Assembly: GCA_028066595.1 (NCBI GenBank)
Contig: JALCBJ010000012.1
Location: forward strand, 1 to 64,000
Length of the DNA stretch: 64,000 nucleotides
Source: Thermoanaerobaculia bacterium
GTDB taxonomy: Bacteria > Acidobacteriota > Thermoanaerobaculia > Multivoradales > J023
Direction: 5' to 3'
How positions within the stretch are numbered: position 1 is the stretch's first letter; the number at the start of each line of letters is the position of its first letter. A program made the translations under genes and the position numbers. Shown here in pieces: positions 1-8,376 of the stretch. The notes under the pieces are model-generated. The model saw only the letters and a list, made by a program, of their open reading frames with translations, was not told where the DNA came from and did not search any database.

Positions 1-51
1 TTGACACCAGACCGGGCGGGCAACCGCTTGGAAAGATGTAAGGATCTACCA

Positions 52-1515
52 ATGAGCGTGACGGCAACCAAGACGATCGGTGACGCAGCGGTTCACGTCG
101 TCGGGGCGGGGCTGGCGGGCTCCGAATGCGCCTGGCAACTGGCGCGTCGAGGGGTCCCGGTAGTACTGCACGAGATGCGTCCCGAGCGGTCGACGCCGGC
201 TCATTCGGGCGGCGATATGGCAGAGCTGGTGTGCTCCAACTCCCTGCGCTCCGATGATCCGCTGCATGCTGCCGGTCTGCTGAAGCGAGAGATGGAAGTC
301 TTCGGTTCGTTGGTGATCGATTCGGCGCGCGAGACCAGGGTGCCGGCCGGAGGCGCTCTGGCCGTGGATCGCCGTCTTTTCGCCGCCGAGGTCACGCGTC
401 GCGTGGAGTCCCACCCGTTGGTGGAGGTGTCGCGGCGGGAGGTGACACAGCTGCCCGAGGGAGACGTCGTGCTCGCTACCGGACCGCTGACGTCCGATGC
501 GCTGGCCGAGGTATTGCTCGGCCTCCTCGGCGAGGACTATCTCTACTTCTACGACGCGATCGCTCCGATCGTAGACGGCGAGAGTCTCGACATGGACGTG
601 CTGTTCGCCGCGTCGCGCTACGGCAAAGGTGGAGGGGCCGACTATCTCAACGCACCCTTCACCGAGGAGCAATATCTGGCGTTCCACCAAGAGCTGGTAT
701 CGGCGGAGGTGGCAGAGCTGAAGAGCTTCGAGAAGAAGTTGTTTTTCGAGGGCTGTCTGCCCATCGAGGAGATCGCTCGCCGCGGCGTCGACACGCCTCG
801 GTTCGGCTGTATGAAGCCCGTGGGCCTGCGTGCTCCCGATGGTCGCCGGCCCTGGGCGGTGGTGCAGCTGCGTCAGGAAGACCTCGCCAAGAGCCACTAC
901 AACCTCGTGGGATTCCAGTCACGTCTGAAGTGGGGCGAACAGAAACGTGTATTCCGGATGATCCCGGGGCTCGAGAAGGCGAAGTTCGAGCGCATGGGAC
1001 AGATCCACCGCAACACCTTCATCAATGCCCCCACCCATCTCGATCGTCGATACCGCATTCGGGAATGTCCGCGGATTCGTCTTGCGGGCCAGATCACGGG
1101 TGTCGAAGGCTACCTGGAGTCCGCAGCGACGGGCTTGGCCGTGGCGCTGTACCTGGCGCTGGAGCGACGGCTCTCGGAGGCTGGCGCCGGTGAAGCGCTA
1201 CCTCCTACGACGGCCGTCGGCGCTCTGGCTCGGCATCTGACGGAGTCGAGTCCGGAGAATTTCCAGCCCGCCAACATCAATTATGGTCTGTTCGGAGAGC
1301 TCGGCGGTCGTGTGCGCAAGCAGCACCGTCGGGCTGCATATGCCGACCGCGCGAGGTGCGATCTTCTGGGGTGGGCCGATCGGAATGGGTTCGAGCCTGA
1401 AAAAGAACTCGATCCCGTATCGGAGGCCGAGGCGATCCGTAGCCGTCAGCGCGAGATGGAGCGCGCCCGCGAGGAAGCGCTGGACCCGCGCACAGCCGAG
1501 AGAGCAGGAGCCTGA
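52..1515 (+). CDS. trmFO: Methylenetetrahydrofolate--tRNA-(uracil-5-)-methyltransferase TrmFO
   Basis: GAGLAGSECAWQLARRGVPVVLHEMRP FAD motif, CSNSLRSDDP, GxMKPVGL and GQITGVEGYLESAATG motifs; ATG at 52. Confidence 0.95.
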   Translation: MSVTATKTIGDAAVHVVGAGLAGSECAWQLARRGVPVVLHEMRPERSTPAHSGGDMAELVCSNSLRSDDPLHAAGLLKREMEVFGSLVIDSARETRVPAGGALAVDRRLFAAEVTRRVESHPLVEVSRREVTQLPEGDVVLATGPLTSDALAEVLLGLLGEDYLYFYDAIAPIVDGESLDMDVLFAASRYGKGGGADYLNAPFTEEQYLAFHQELVSAEVAELKSFEKKLFFEGCLPIEEIARRGVDTPRFGCMKPVGLRAPDGRRPWAVVQLRQEDLAKSHYNLVGFQSRLKWGEQKRVFRMIPGLEKAKFERMGQIHRNTFINAPTHLDRRYRIRECPRIRLAGQITGVEGYLESAATGLAVALYLALERRLSEAGAGEALPPTTAVGALARHLTESSPENFQPANINYGLFGELGGRVRKQHRRAAYADRARCDLLGWADRNGFEPEKELDPVSEAEAIRSRQREMERAREEALDPRTAERAGA

Positions 1516-1516
1516 C

Positions 1517-2980
1517 ATGTCGAGAGTTGCCGTGGTCGGACTCTTTACCGCCTTTTGCCTGGCGGTTCTCGGTTGGCTGATCTTTTCGATCGAGGACTGG
1601 TCCCTGGGCGGAGACGACGGTCGCGTTGTCGACGTCCTCTTCGACTCGGTGGCCGGTTTGAACGAGAAAGCGCCGGTTCGCGTCGCCGGCGTGCGTGTAG
1701 GTACCGTCGGTTCCATTTCCCTCGAGGGCCGGCGAGCCCGCGTGCGTCTCGAGCTGGAGCAGGCGGTACCTCTCACCGAGGGCACCCGCGCGGCGGTGGC
1801 CAACGCCGGCATTCTGGGCGACAAGTACGTCGAGTTGATCCCGGGTCCCCAGGGAGCGCCCCCGCTGCCCGACGACGTCCGGATCCCGGGCGACACACCG
1901 GTCACGTTCGACGAGGCATTGGCCCGATTCGATTCGCTCGGGCAGTCGCTACAGGAGCTGACCGGCGACGTGTCGAGCCGGGGCGATCTGGGTGCGTCCA
2001 TCCGCAGGCTGCTCGACAACTTGGAGGCGACCAGCGCCGACATCCGCGACCTGGTGGCTACCAATCGCAGCCAGATCGACTCGACGGTGTCGAACTTCGA
2101 ACGATTCAGCGAGAGCTTGGCCAACGAGCTGCCGACCCTGACGGCCCAGGTTGGCGATCTCCTACAGCACCTCGACTCTCTGGTGGTGGACAATCGCGAC
2201 GACGTGGAGGCGAGTCTGGATAGCATCCGCACGGTCGCGAAGAACCTCGAGACGACGGTAGACAACCTGAACGAGATCACAGGCCAGGTGAAGAGCGGCG
2301 AGGGAACCGTGGGCAAGCTGCTCTACGACAACGAAGCCCACGACAAGGTGGTGGCCACTCTGGATTCGGTGAAGGACGGCGTAGATACCCTGGGCGACAC
2401 CATCGGCCGTATCCGTGACATCGAGCTCGAGCTGGGAATGGAGGGCGCCGTCTACTCCGACATCGACGAATCGGGTGCGGCTTTCGGGCTCGACTTTCGG
2501 ACCCGCCACCCGAGGCGCTACTACCGTCTGGGTATCGCGGATTCGCCTCAGGGCGACTTCGATCTGGAGACCCGCACCGTCACCGTCACCCACCCCGACG
2601 GTACCGTCGAGACGACGATCATCGAGGAGCAGAAGCAGACGAGCGACTACACCTTCAACGCGCTTCTCGGTTATCGATTCGACCATTTCGATCTACGCGC
2701 CGGCATCATCGAGTCGAGCGGTGGCGCCGCCATCGACCTGCGCCTCGCCGAAGACCGCTTCACCGTCAGCCTGGAGGCCTTCGATTTCTCGCGTCCCGGC
2801 GATCTAGATCCACACCTACGCCTTACCACCCGGATTCACCTGACCCCGAACATTTACGTTCTCGGAGGGTACGATGATCCCCTGGAAAGTCAGTTCGAGA
2901 GTGTCTTCTTCGGTGCCGGAATCCGCTGGAAGGATGACGATTTGAAGTACCTGTTGGGCTCTCTACCCAGCGGCTTCTGA
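1517..2980 (+). CDS. MCE/MlaD family protein with C-terminal beta-barrel-like region
   Basis: N-terminal TM helix, then VDVLFDSVAGLNEKAPVRVAGVRVGTV...GILGDKYVELIPG MCE signature, long helical region, then alternating beta-like C-terminus; ATG just after the trmFO stop. Confidence 0.88.
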   Translation: MSRVAVVGLFTAFCLAVLGWLIFSIEDWSLGGDDGRVVDVLFDSVAGLNEKAPVRVAGVRVGTVGSISLEGRRARVRLELEQAVPLTEGTRAAVANAGILGDKYVELIPGPQGAPPLPDDVRIPGDTPVTFDEALARFDSLGQSLQELTGDVSSRGDLGASIRRLLDNLEATSADIRDLVATNRSQIDSTVSNFERFSESLANELPTLTAQVGDLLQHLDSLVVDNRDDVEASLDSIRTVAKNLETTVDNLNEITGQVKSGEGTVGKLLYDNEAHDKVVATLDSVKDGVDTLGDTIGRIRDIELELGMEGAVYSDIDESGAAFGLDFRTRHPRRYYRLGIADSPQGDFDLETRTVTVTHPDGTVETTIIEEQKQTSDYTFNALLGYRFDHFDLRAGIIESSGGAAIDLRLAEDRFTVSLEAFDFSRPGDLDPHLRLTTRIHLTPNIYVLGGYDDPLESQFESVFFGAGIRWKDDDLKYLLGSLPSGF

Positions 2981-2992
2981 GGTCGATCCGCG

Positions 2993-3397
2993 ATGACAGA
3001 ATTCCACGACGAGATCAGTACGCCCGACGAGGCGCCGAAGAATGTACTCGGTGGCCGTCTACAGATGTGCAGCGTCGCTCCGCGGACCGGCTTTTATCGC
3101 AACGGCCGCTGCGACACCGACGATCGCGATGTGGGCTGCCATGCCGTCTGCGCGCAGGTCACCGAGGAGTTCCTGGTCTACTCACGCGATCAGGGGAACG
3201 ATCTCACGAGCCCGTCGCCTCTTCTTCAGTTCGCGGGCCTCCGTCCCGGCGATCGATGGTGTATCTGCGCCCCCCGTTGGAAGGAGGCGCTCGACGCCGG
3301 CAAGGCGCCGCCAGTGGTGCTGGCGGCCACTCACGAGCGAGCCCTCGACTATGTGGAACTGGAGGACCTTCTCGCTCACGCGTTGGATGTGAGCTAG
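2993..3397 (+). CDS. DUF2237 family protein
   Basis: NVLGGRLQMCSVAPRTGFYRNGRCDTDDRDVGCHAVCAQVTEEFL...PGDRWCICAPRWKEALDAGKAPPVVLAATHERAL matches the remembered DUF2237 pattern. Confidence 0.8.
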   Translation: MTEFHDEISTPDEAPKNVLGGRLQMCSVAPRTGFYRNGRCDTDDRDVGCHAVCAQVTEEFLVYSRDQGNDLTSPSPLLQFAGLRPGDRWCICAPRWKEALDAGKAPPVVLAATHERALDYVELEDLLAHALDVS

Positions 3398-3575
3398 GTC
3401 ACATCCAGCGCGGTTTTCCGGTGACGCCACACGAGCGCGGGTGGATACAGTCCGGCGTGGCGGCGCCAGATGCCGCCGTTGCCGTCTTCCGCATGGGTGC
3501 AAAGGATCTTTCCTTCGACCGCCGCGGATCAGCTGCTGGAAGGTGTCCGTCGCGCCTTGCTGCGATCGGGCATCT

Positions 3576-3896
3576 CTAGTCCAGATCCCAAGGACGAGGT
3601 GGCGGCTTGCCGTCGTCTTCTTCCTCGGCACGCTCCAAGGCGCGTCGGAATTTCTCCTCCAGGAGACGGTCGCGGTCCTGCAGGGCGCCCATCTCGCGCT
3701 CGAAGACCGACTCGGCATGTTGCTTGGACTCTCCGAGACCAGCCAACAGTGCGTCGAAGTCCTTCGACGGGGCACCCTTCCCTTCGATCGGCCGGTGTGC
3801 CAGCACCTCACCGGTGGCGGCGTCCACTTGCAGCTCGCCACCACATCCTGGGCAGCGAACCAGAAGCTCTTTCTCGCTGCGGCTTTCGTCCTTCAC
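3576..3896 (-). CDS. Hypothetical zinc-ribbon protein
   Basis: Short ORF with CPGCGGELQVD ribbon half and charged C-terminal helix. Confidence 0.6.
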   Translation of the reverse strand: MKDESRSEKELLVRCPGCGGELQVDAATGEVLAHRPIEGKGAPSKDFDALLAGLGESKQHAESVFEREMGALQDRDRLLEEKFRRALERAEEEDDGKPPPRPWDLD

Positions 3897-4154
3897 ACCG
3901 ATATTCTAAGCCGCAAGCAGGGTGCGGCCCAGGAGCTCTGGCGCCATGGGACAGGGCGGCGGGGTCAACGGCTCTATCGTCCTCTTCACCGAGCTGGTAG
4001 TCTCGTTTCATCCCCGCGCTCAGTGGCCCGTCGGCCGATCCGACCCGGCCCCCCAGCATCTCGACCCGTCCCGAGTGCTCGGCGCGTCACCACGGCAAGA
4101 CGTTCAGACCCCTATCGCTACACCGGCGATCCGATCCGAAGCGAGGTACGACCC

Positions 4155-5363
4155 ATGATCCGAAGGCCCCACGGCTTCATCGCGATCCTAGCCATGACGG
4201 CGATCTTCCTTCTCGGTTGCCCCCCCGACACTGTCAAGGTCGCCGCCGTCCTTCCCTTGACCGGCGAGGCGGCCGGCTACGGCGAGGCCGTCAGACGCGG
4301 AATCGAGCTGGCCAACGAGGAGATCCAGAGCCAGACCGATCGTCAGACTCCGCTGGTGATCTCTTTCGTCGATACGGGGAGCGATCCGGAGAAAGCGAGC
4401 GAGCAGCTCACCGAACAGTTCGGGCAGGGCAACATCATCGCGATCGGAGGTGTTACCTCGGGCGAGGCCAAGCAGATGATCGAGGTCATCGATCGGTATG
4501 ACAAGCCATTACTGTCGCCTTCTGCGTCCAGCCCGGAGCTCACGGGCATCTCTCGCAACTTCTACCGCATCTTCCCGTCCGACCATACTGCGGCCAACAA
4601 GATGGCGCAGAGCGCGTTTCAGGATCTCGAGATCGAGACGATCGTCATCATCGCCGAAGAGCAACCCTACGCCCAAGGTGTTCACAGTGTCTTCAAGCCT
4701 GCCTTCGAGGCCGAGGGCGGTGAGGTTCTCGAGCTCGTCGCGTTTCCGCCCGGCACCAGCGATCTGGAGGCCCTGGTCGAGCACGCCGTGAGCTTCAAAC
4801 CCGATGCTGTATATCTCGCCGGGTACGCCGATGGCATCGGTTCCATGATCCAAGAGCTGCGCCGCAAGCGGTTCCGGGGCAAGATCCTCACCACCAGCGC
4901 GTTCGCCACCAGTCAGGCGATCGCCAAGGTGGGCGAGGCGGCTTCCGGCGTCTACCTGACCCAGACCGTGTTCGAGCCCGACAGCGAGTATGCCCACGTT
5001 CAGAAGTTCGTCAACGCGTACCAGAGCAAGTTTGGCGAGACTCCCGACATCTACGCCGCCCACGGCTACGATGCCTTGCTCGTGGTGGCCGCCGCCGCCG
5101 AGGGCAGAGCGCCTTTGCCCGACGAGCTCAAGAAGGGTCTGCGCGACGAGGTCAAGGAGTTCCCGGGTGTCACCGGCTCGATCCAGTTCGACGAGAAGGG
5201 TGACGTCCGCAAGTATCCTCGCCTGTACAAGATCGGCAACGACCTCGTGTTGATCGACTACAACGAACAGGTACGAAGGCAGCAGGAAGAGATCCGCAAG
5301 CGTCGCGAGGCGCTGCAGAAGCAGCTCGAGGAGTTGCAGCGCAAGGCACGTAGCGGCGGCTGA
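4155..5363 (+). CDS. Branched-chain amino acid-type ABC transporter substrate-binding lipoprotein (LivJ/K-like)
   Basis: Lipobox LLGC; AAVLPLTGEAAGYGEAVRRGIELANEEI periplasmic-binding fold type I motifs; C-terminal charged helix. Confidence 0.85.
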   Translation: MIRRPHGFIAILAMTAIFLLGCPPDTVKVAAVLPLTGEAAGYGEAVRRGIELANEEIQSQTDRQTPLVISFVDTGSDPEKASEQLTEQFGQGNIIAIGGVTSGEAKQMIEVIDRYDKPLLSPSASSPELTGISRNFYRIFPSDHTAANKMAQSAFQDLEIETIVIIAEEQPYAQGVHSVFKPAFEAEGGEVLELVAFPPGTSDLEALVEHAVSFKPDAVYLAGYADGIGSMIQELRRKRFRGKILTTSAFATSQAIAKVGEAASGVYLTQTVFEPDSEYAHVQKFVNAYQSKFGETPDIYAAHGYDALLVVAAAAEGRAPLPDELKKGLRDEVKEFPGVTGSIQFDEKGDVRKYPRLYKIGNDLVLIDYNEQVRRQQEEIRKRREALQKQLEELQRKARSGG

Positions 5364-5469
5364 CGTCATCGCTCCGCGGAAGCGGTATGGTTCACGGAGG
5401 GTGCTGCACGTGTGGGGCCCATCGTGCGTGTTCAGGGCCTAGCACTCACTTCGCAGCGCCTCTCTATCC

Positions 5470-6294
5470 ATGCTCTACGTTCTGAAGCGGCTTGTCCGCC
5501 ATCGCAGCCTGCTCGTCACTCTCACCCGCCGCGAGCTGGCGGCCCGCTATCGCGGATCCACCCTCGGCTTCCTGTGGTCGTTGGTGAATCCGCTTCTGCT
5601 CTTGATCGTCTACTCGCTGGTCTTCAGCGTCATCTTTCAGCCGCGCGACGAGGCGGTGGTGACCTACGGACCGTATGCCTTGTTCCTGGCGACCGGCGTG
5701 ATCCCGTGGATCTGGATACAGACCGCCTGGCTCGAGGGAGCCAATTCGCTTCTCGCCAACGCGGGACTGATCCGCAAAGCGGCGTTCCCCGCAGAGATCT
5801 TGCCCGTGGTTTCTGTGCTGGCGAACCTGTTTCACCTGGTGCTGGCACTTCCGATTCTCGCTTTGGCATTCGTGGTGACGGGCTTCGTCGTGCCGGAGAC
5901 GACCGCGGTGACCTTCGAGTGGACCGCGGTGTTCCTACCGTGCGTCGTGCTACTGCAGGTGCCCATGGTGATCGGGGTATCGCTGGCGACGGCCGCGCTC
6001 AACGTCCACTTCAAGGACGTCCGCGACATCCTTCAGAACCTCCTGACATTGCTTTTCTTCGCCACGCCGATCCTCTACACGCTGCGGACGGTAGAGAACT
6101 TCCCCCCGGTCTGGTGGGCCATCCGCGTCAACCCGTTCACGGGATTCACCCTGGCCTACCAAGAAGCCACCTTTTTCGGACGCGCACCCAGCCTCTGGCT
6201 GTGGTTGGAGATGGGACTCGTTTCCGCGCTGTTTCTGTCCGCTGGCTGCTGGCTCTTCCATCGCCTGAGTGAGACCTTGGTGGAAGCGGTATGA
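5470..6294 (+). CDS. ABC-2 type polysaccharide/polyol-phosphate export permease (Wzm-like)
   Basis: LTRRELAARYRGSTLGFLWSLVNPLLLLIVYSLVFS and ~6 TM helices; ATGA overlap with the following ATPase. Confidence 0.88.
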   Translation: MLYVLKRLVRHRSLLVTLTRRELAARYRGSTLGFLWSLVNPLLLLIVYSLVFSVIFQPRDEAVVTYGPYALFLATGVIPWIWIQTAWLEGANSLLANAGLIRKAAFPAEILPVVSVLANLFHLVLALPILALAFVVTGFVVPETTAVTFEWTAVFLPCVVLLQVPMVIGVSLATAALNVHFKDVRDILQNLLTLLFFATPILYTLRTVENFPPVWWAIRVNPFTGFTLAYQEATFFGRAPSLWLWLEMGLVSALFLSAGCWLFHRLSETLVEAV

Positions 6295-7616
6295 GGGCCG
6301 TTGACGAAACGACGGTGCTGCGGGCGCGCAATCTCGTGAAGCGCTATCGGCGGACGACCGCGGGACATCAGCTGCGGACGCTGAAGAGTGCGCTTCTGCA
6401 GGGCAGCCTGGTAGCGGGCCTCGACCCCAAGGACGCCATCGTTGCCGTCGACGACGTTTCCTTTGATCTTCTCCACGGTCAGTCGGTGGGCCTGATCGGC
6501 TCCAATGGTTCCGGCAAGTCGACGCTGCTCAAGATGCTCGCCGGCATCCTGCGCCCGACGTCGGGTAGCTTCGAGGTCGATGGTCGGGTGGCGGCGCTGA
6601 TCGAGCTCGGTGCGGGTTTTCATCCAGAGATCTCGGGCCGGGAGAACGTCTATATCAACGGCGCTGTCCTCGGCCTGTCGAAGCAGGAGGTCGATGAGCG
6701 CTTCGACGACATCGTCGGATTCTCGGGCCTCGGTGACTTCATCGAAGAGCCCGTAAAGAACTACTCGTCGGGCATGTATGTCCGGTTGGGCTTCTCGGTG
6801 GCCGTGCACACGGATCCCGACGTTCTGATCGTCGACGAGGTACTGGCCGTTGGCGACGAAGCGTTCGCCCATCGCTGTATTCGTCGGATCGAAGAGTTTC
6901 TAAGGCGTGGCAAGAGTCTGGTGATGGTGTCCCATTCCCTGGGCTTGGTGGAGGAGATCTGCGACCGGGTGTTGTGGCTCGAGAAGGGGCGGTTGCTGGA
7001 GGACGGACATCCCCGGCGAGTGATCGACGCGTACCGCGAGTCGGTGGCTGATGCCGAGGCCGCGGAACATCGGCAAGCCATGGTCGCGCGGGAAGGCGAG
7101 GCGTCGGAAGAGGATGACGACGAAGCGCAAGAGACTCTGCGTTGGGGCTCCCGTCTCGCGACCATCGAGAGGGTCCGTGTGCTGGTTGCGAGTGAGGACG
7201 GCACCGAGACGGAGCGTTACCACGTACGCTGTGGTGACGACGTGATCTTGGAGATCCAGGTCGACACCCAGGACGAGCTCGACGACTTCGTCTTCGGCGT
7301 CGGGCTGTTCACGCCCCGTGGCGTCGAGATCTGGGGTACCAACACCGAGCTCGGCGGCTACGAGCCGGAGCAGCTCGCGGCGGGCCGTTCGACCATTCGG
7401 CTGCGGATGGGAGACTTGCGCTTGGCGCCGGGCGAGTACCTCCTAGATGTCGCGGTGCATGCGGAAGATGGAACGCCCTACGACTACCGACGCAAGCTGG
7501 TCGAGCTGTCGGTGACCGCAGGTGAGCGCGGTGTGGGAGTCTACTTTCCGCGTCACGAATGGTATGCCGACGACGCCGTCCGCTGGACCCACCGACCGTC
7601 TTCTTCCGACGACTGA
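6291..7616 (+). CDS. ABC transporter ATP-binding protein with C-terminal Wzt-like domain (polysaccharide export)
   Basis: Walker A GSNGSGKSTLLKMLAG, VKNYSSGMYVRLGFSVAVHTDPDVLIVDEVLAVGDEAF; ~170 aa beta-rich C-terminal extension. Confidence 0.9.
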   Translation: MRAVDETTVLRARNLVKRYRRTTAGHQLRTLKSALLQGSLVAGLDPKDAIVAVDDVSFDLLHGQSVGLIGSNGSGKSTLLKMLAGILRPTSGSFEVDGRVAALIELGAGFHPEISGRENVYINGAVLGLSKQEVDERFDDIVGFSGLGDFIEEPVKNYSSGMYVRLGFSVAVHTDPDVLIVDEVLAVGDEAFAHRCIRRIEEFLRRGKSLVMVSHSLGLVEEICDRVLWLEKGRLLEDGHPRRVIDAYRESVADAEAAEHRQAMVAREGEASEEDDDEAQETLRWGSRLATIERVRVLVASEDGTETERYHVRCGDDVILEIQVDTQDELDDFVFGVGLFTPRGVEIWGTNTELGGYEPEQLAAGRSTIRLRMGDLRLAPGEYLLDVAVHAEDGTPYDYRRKLVELSVTAGERGVGVYFPRHEWYADDAVRWTHRPSSSDD

Positions 7617-7647
7617 ATCTCAAGAACAGCTTGCAGAAAGGCAAATC

Positions 7648-7959
7648 ATGGCCGACGACTCCCAAGAATCGAATCCGCAGAATCATCAGAACCGGCGCCT
7701 CGACGTCAAGATCGGCGACGAGGAGTTGAAGGGCCGCTACGCCAACCTGGTGCGAGTCAGTCACACGCGCGAAGAGTTCATCCTCGATTTCATCAACTTC
7801 GTGCCACCCCAAGGAGCCGTGACCGCGCGGGTGATGATGAGCCCCGGCCACGTGAAGCGGCTGGTTCGTGCGCTGTCGGAGAACATCCAGCGATATCAAG
7901 GCCAGTTCGGTGACGTCACCGAGGCACCGGAGCCTCAGAGCGGCGGCACGGTGAACTGA
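7648..7959 (+). CDS. DUF3467 domain-containing protein
   Basis: KGRYANLVRVSHTREEFILDFINFVPPQGAVTARVMMSPGHVKRLVRALSENIQRYQGQFG. Confidence 0.8.
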   Translation: MADDSQESNPQNHQNRRLDVKIGDEELKGRYANLVRVSHTREEFILDFINFVPPQGAVTARVMMSPGHVKRLVRALSENIQRYQGQFGDVTEAPEPQSGGTVN

Positions 7960-7966
7960 CCGGCGG

Positions 7967-7995
7967 TTGACGCTCTTTGTACCCTTTGCTAATCT
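7967..7995 (+). promoter_or_regulatory. Predicted sigma70-type promoter for the tRNA-Val pair
   Basis: TTGACG, 17-nt spacer, TAATCT; ~105 bp upstream of the first tRNA. Confidence 0.6.
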
Positions 7996-8101
7996 TCCCG
8001 GCCCGAAAGGGGAGGTCCGTCCGCCCGCGCGACGGATCGCCTCTAGGGCACTCCGCCCAAAGATCTCAGACATTTCAGCCGGCCGTCCGGAACCCAGCTT
8101 C

Positions 8102-8178
8102 AGACCCGTAGCTCAGTTGGTTAGAGCGCTACGTTGACATCGTAGAGGTCAGCGGTTCGAGTCCGCTCGGGTCTACCA
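8102..8178 (+). tRNA. tRNA-Val(GAC)
   Basis: AGACCCG/CGGGTCT acceptor, CTACG-TTGACAT-CGTAG anticodon arm, AGCGG-TTCGAGT-CCGCT T-arm, encoded CCA. Confidence 0.96.
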
Positions 8179-8209
8179 TCCTCGCCACCGCGACTGCCAG
8201 CACGCTTTC

Positions 8210-8286
8210 AGGCGCTTAGCTCAGTTGGTTAGAGCGCTACCTTCACACGGTAGAGGTCAGCGGTTCAAGTCCGCTAGCGCCTACCA
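8210..8286 (+). tRNA. tRNA-Val(CAC)
   Basis: AGGCGCT/AGCGCCT acceptor, CTACC-TTCACAC-GGTAG anticodon arm, T-arm, encoded CCA. Confidence 0.96.
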
Positions 8287-8376
8287 GACCGTCCTACGCC
8301 CCGTTCTCGGGGCGTCTTGGTTTGTGGCGAATCCATCGCCCACCGTTCCACCACCCCAGATACGGAGCCCAACATC

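Noticed and set aside
1198-2316. 372-aa minus-strand ORF over trmFO/MCE
   Set aside because: Ser/Arg/Thr-rich antisense translation; sense-strand genes have clear family motifs.
3441-4154. N-terminal 238 aa of the 3441-5363 ORF
   Set aside because: Overlaps the zinc-ribbon gene antisense; true lipoprotein start is ATG 4155 with a clear lipobox.
8317-8376. Upstream start for thrS at 8317
   Set aside because: ATG at 8377 fits the TGS-domain start better; extension MVCGESIAHRSTTPDTEPNI is not typical.
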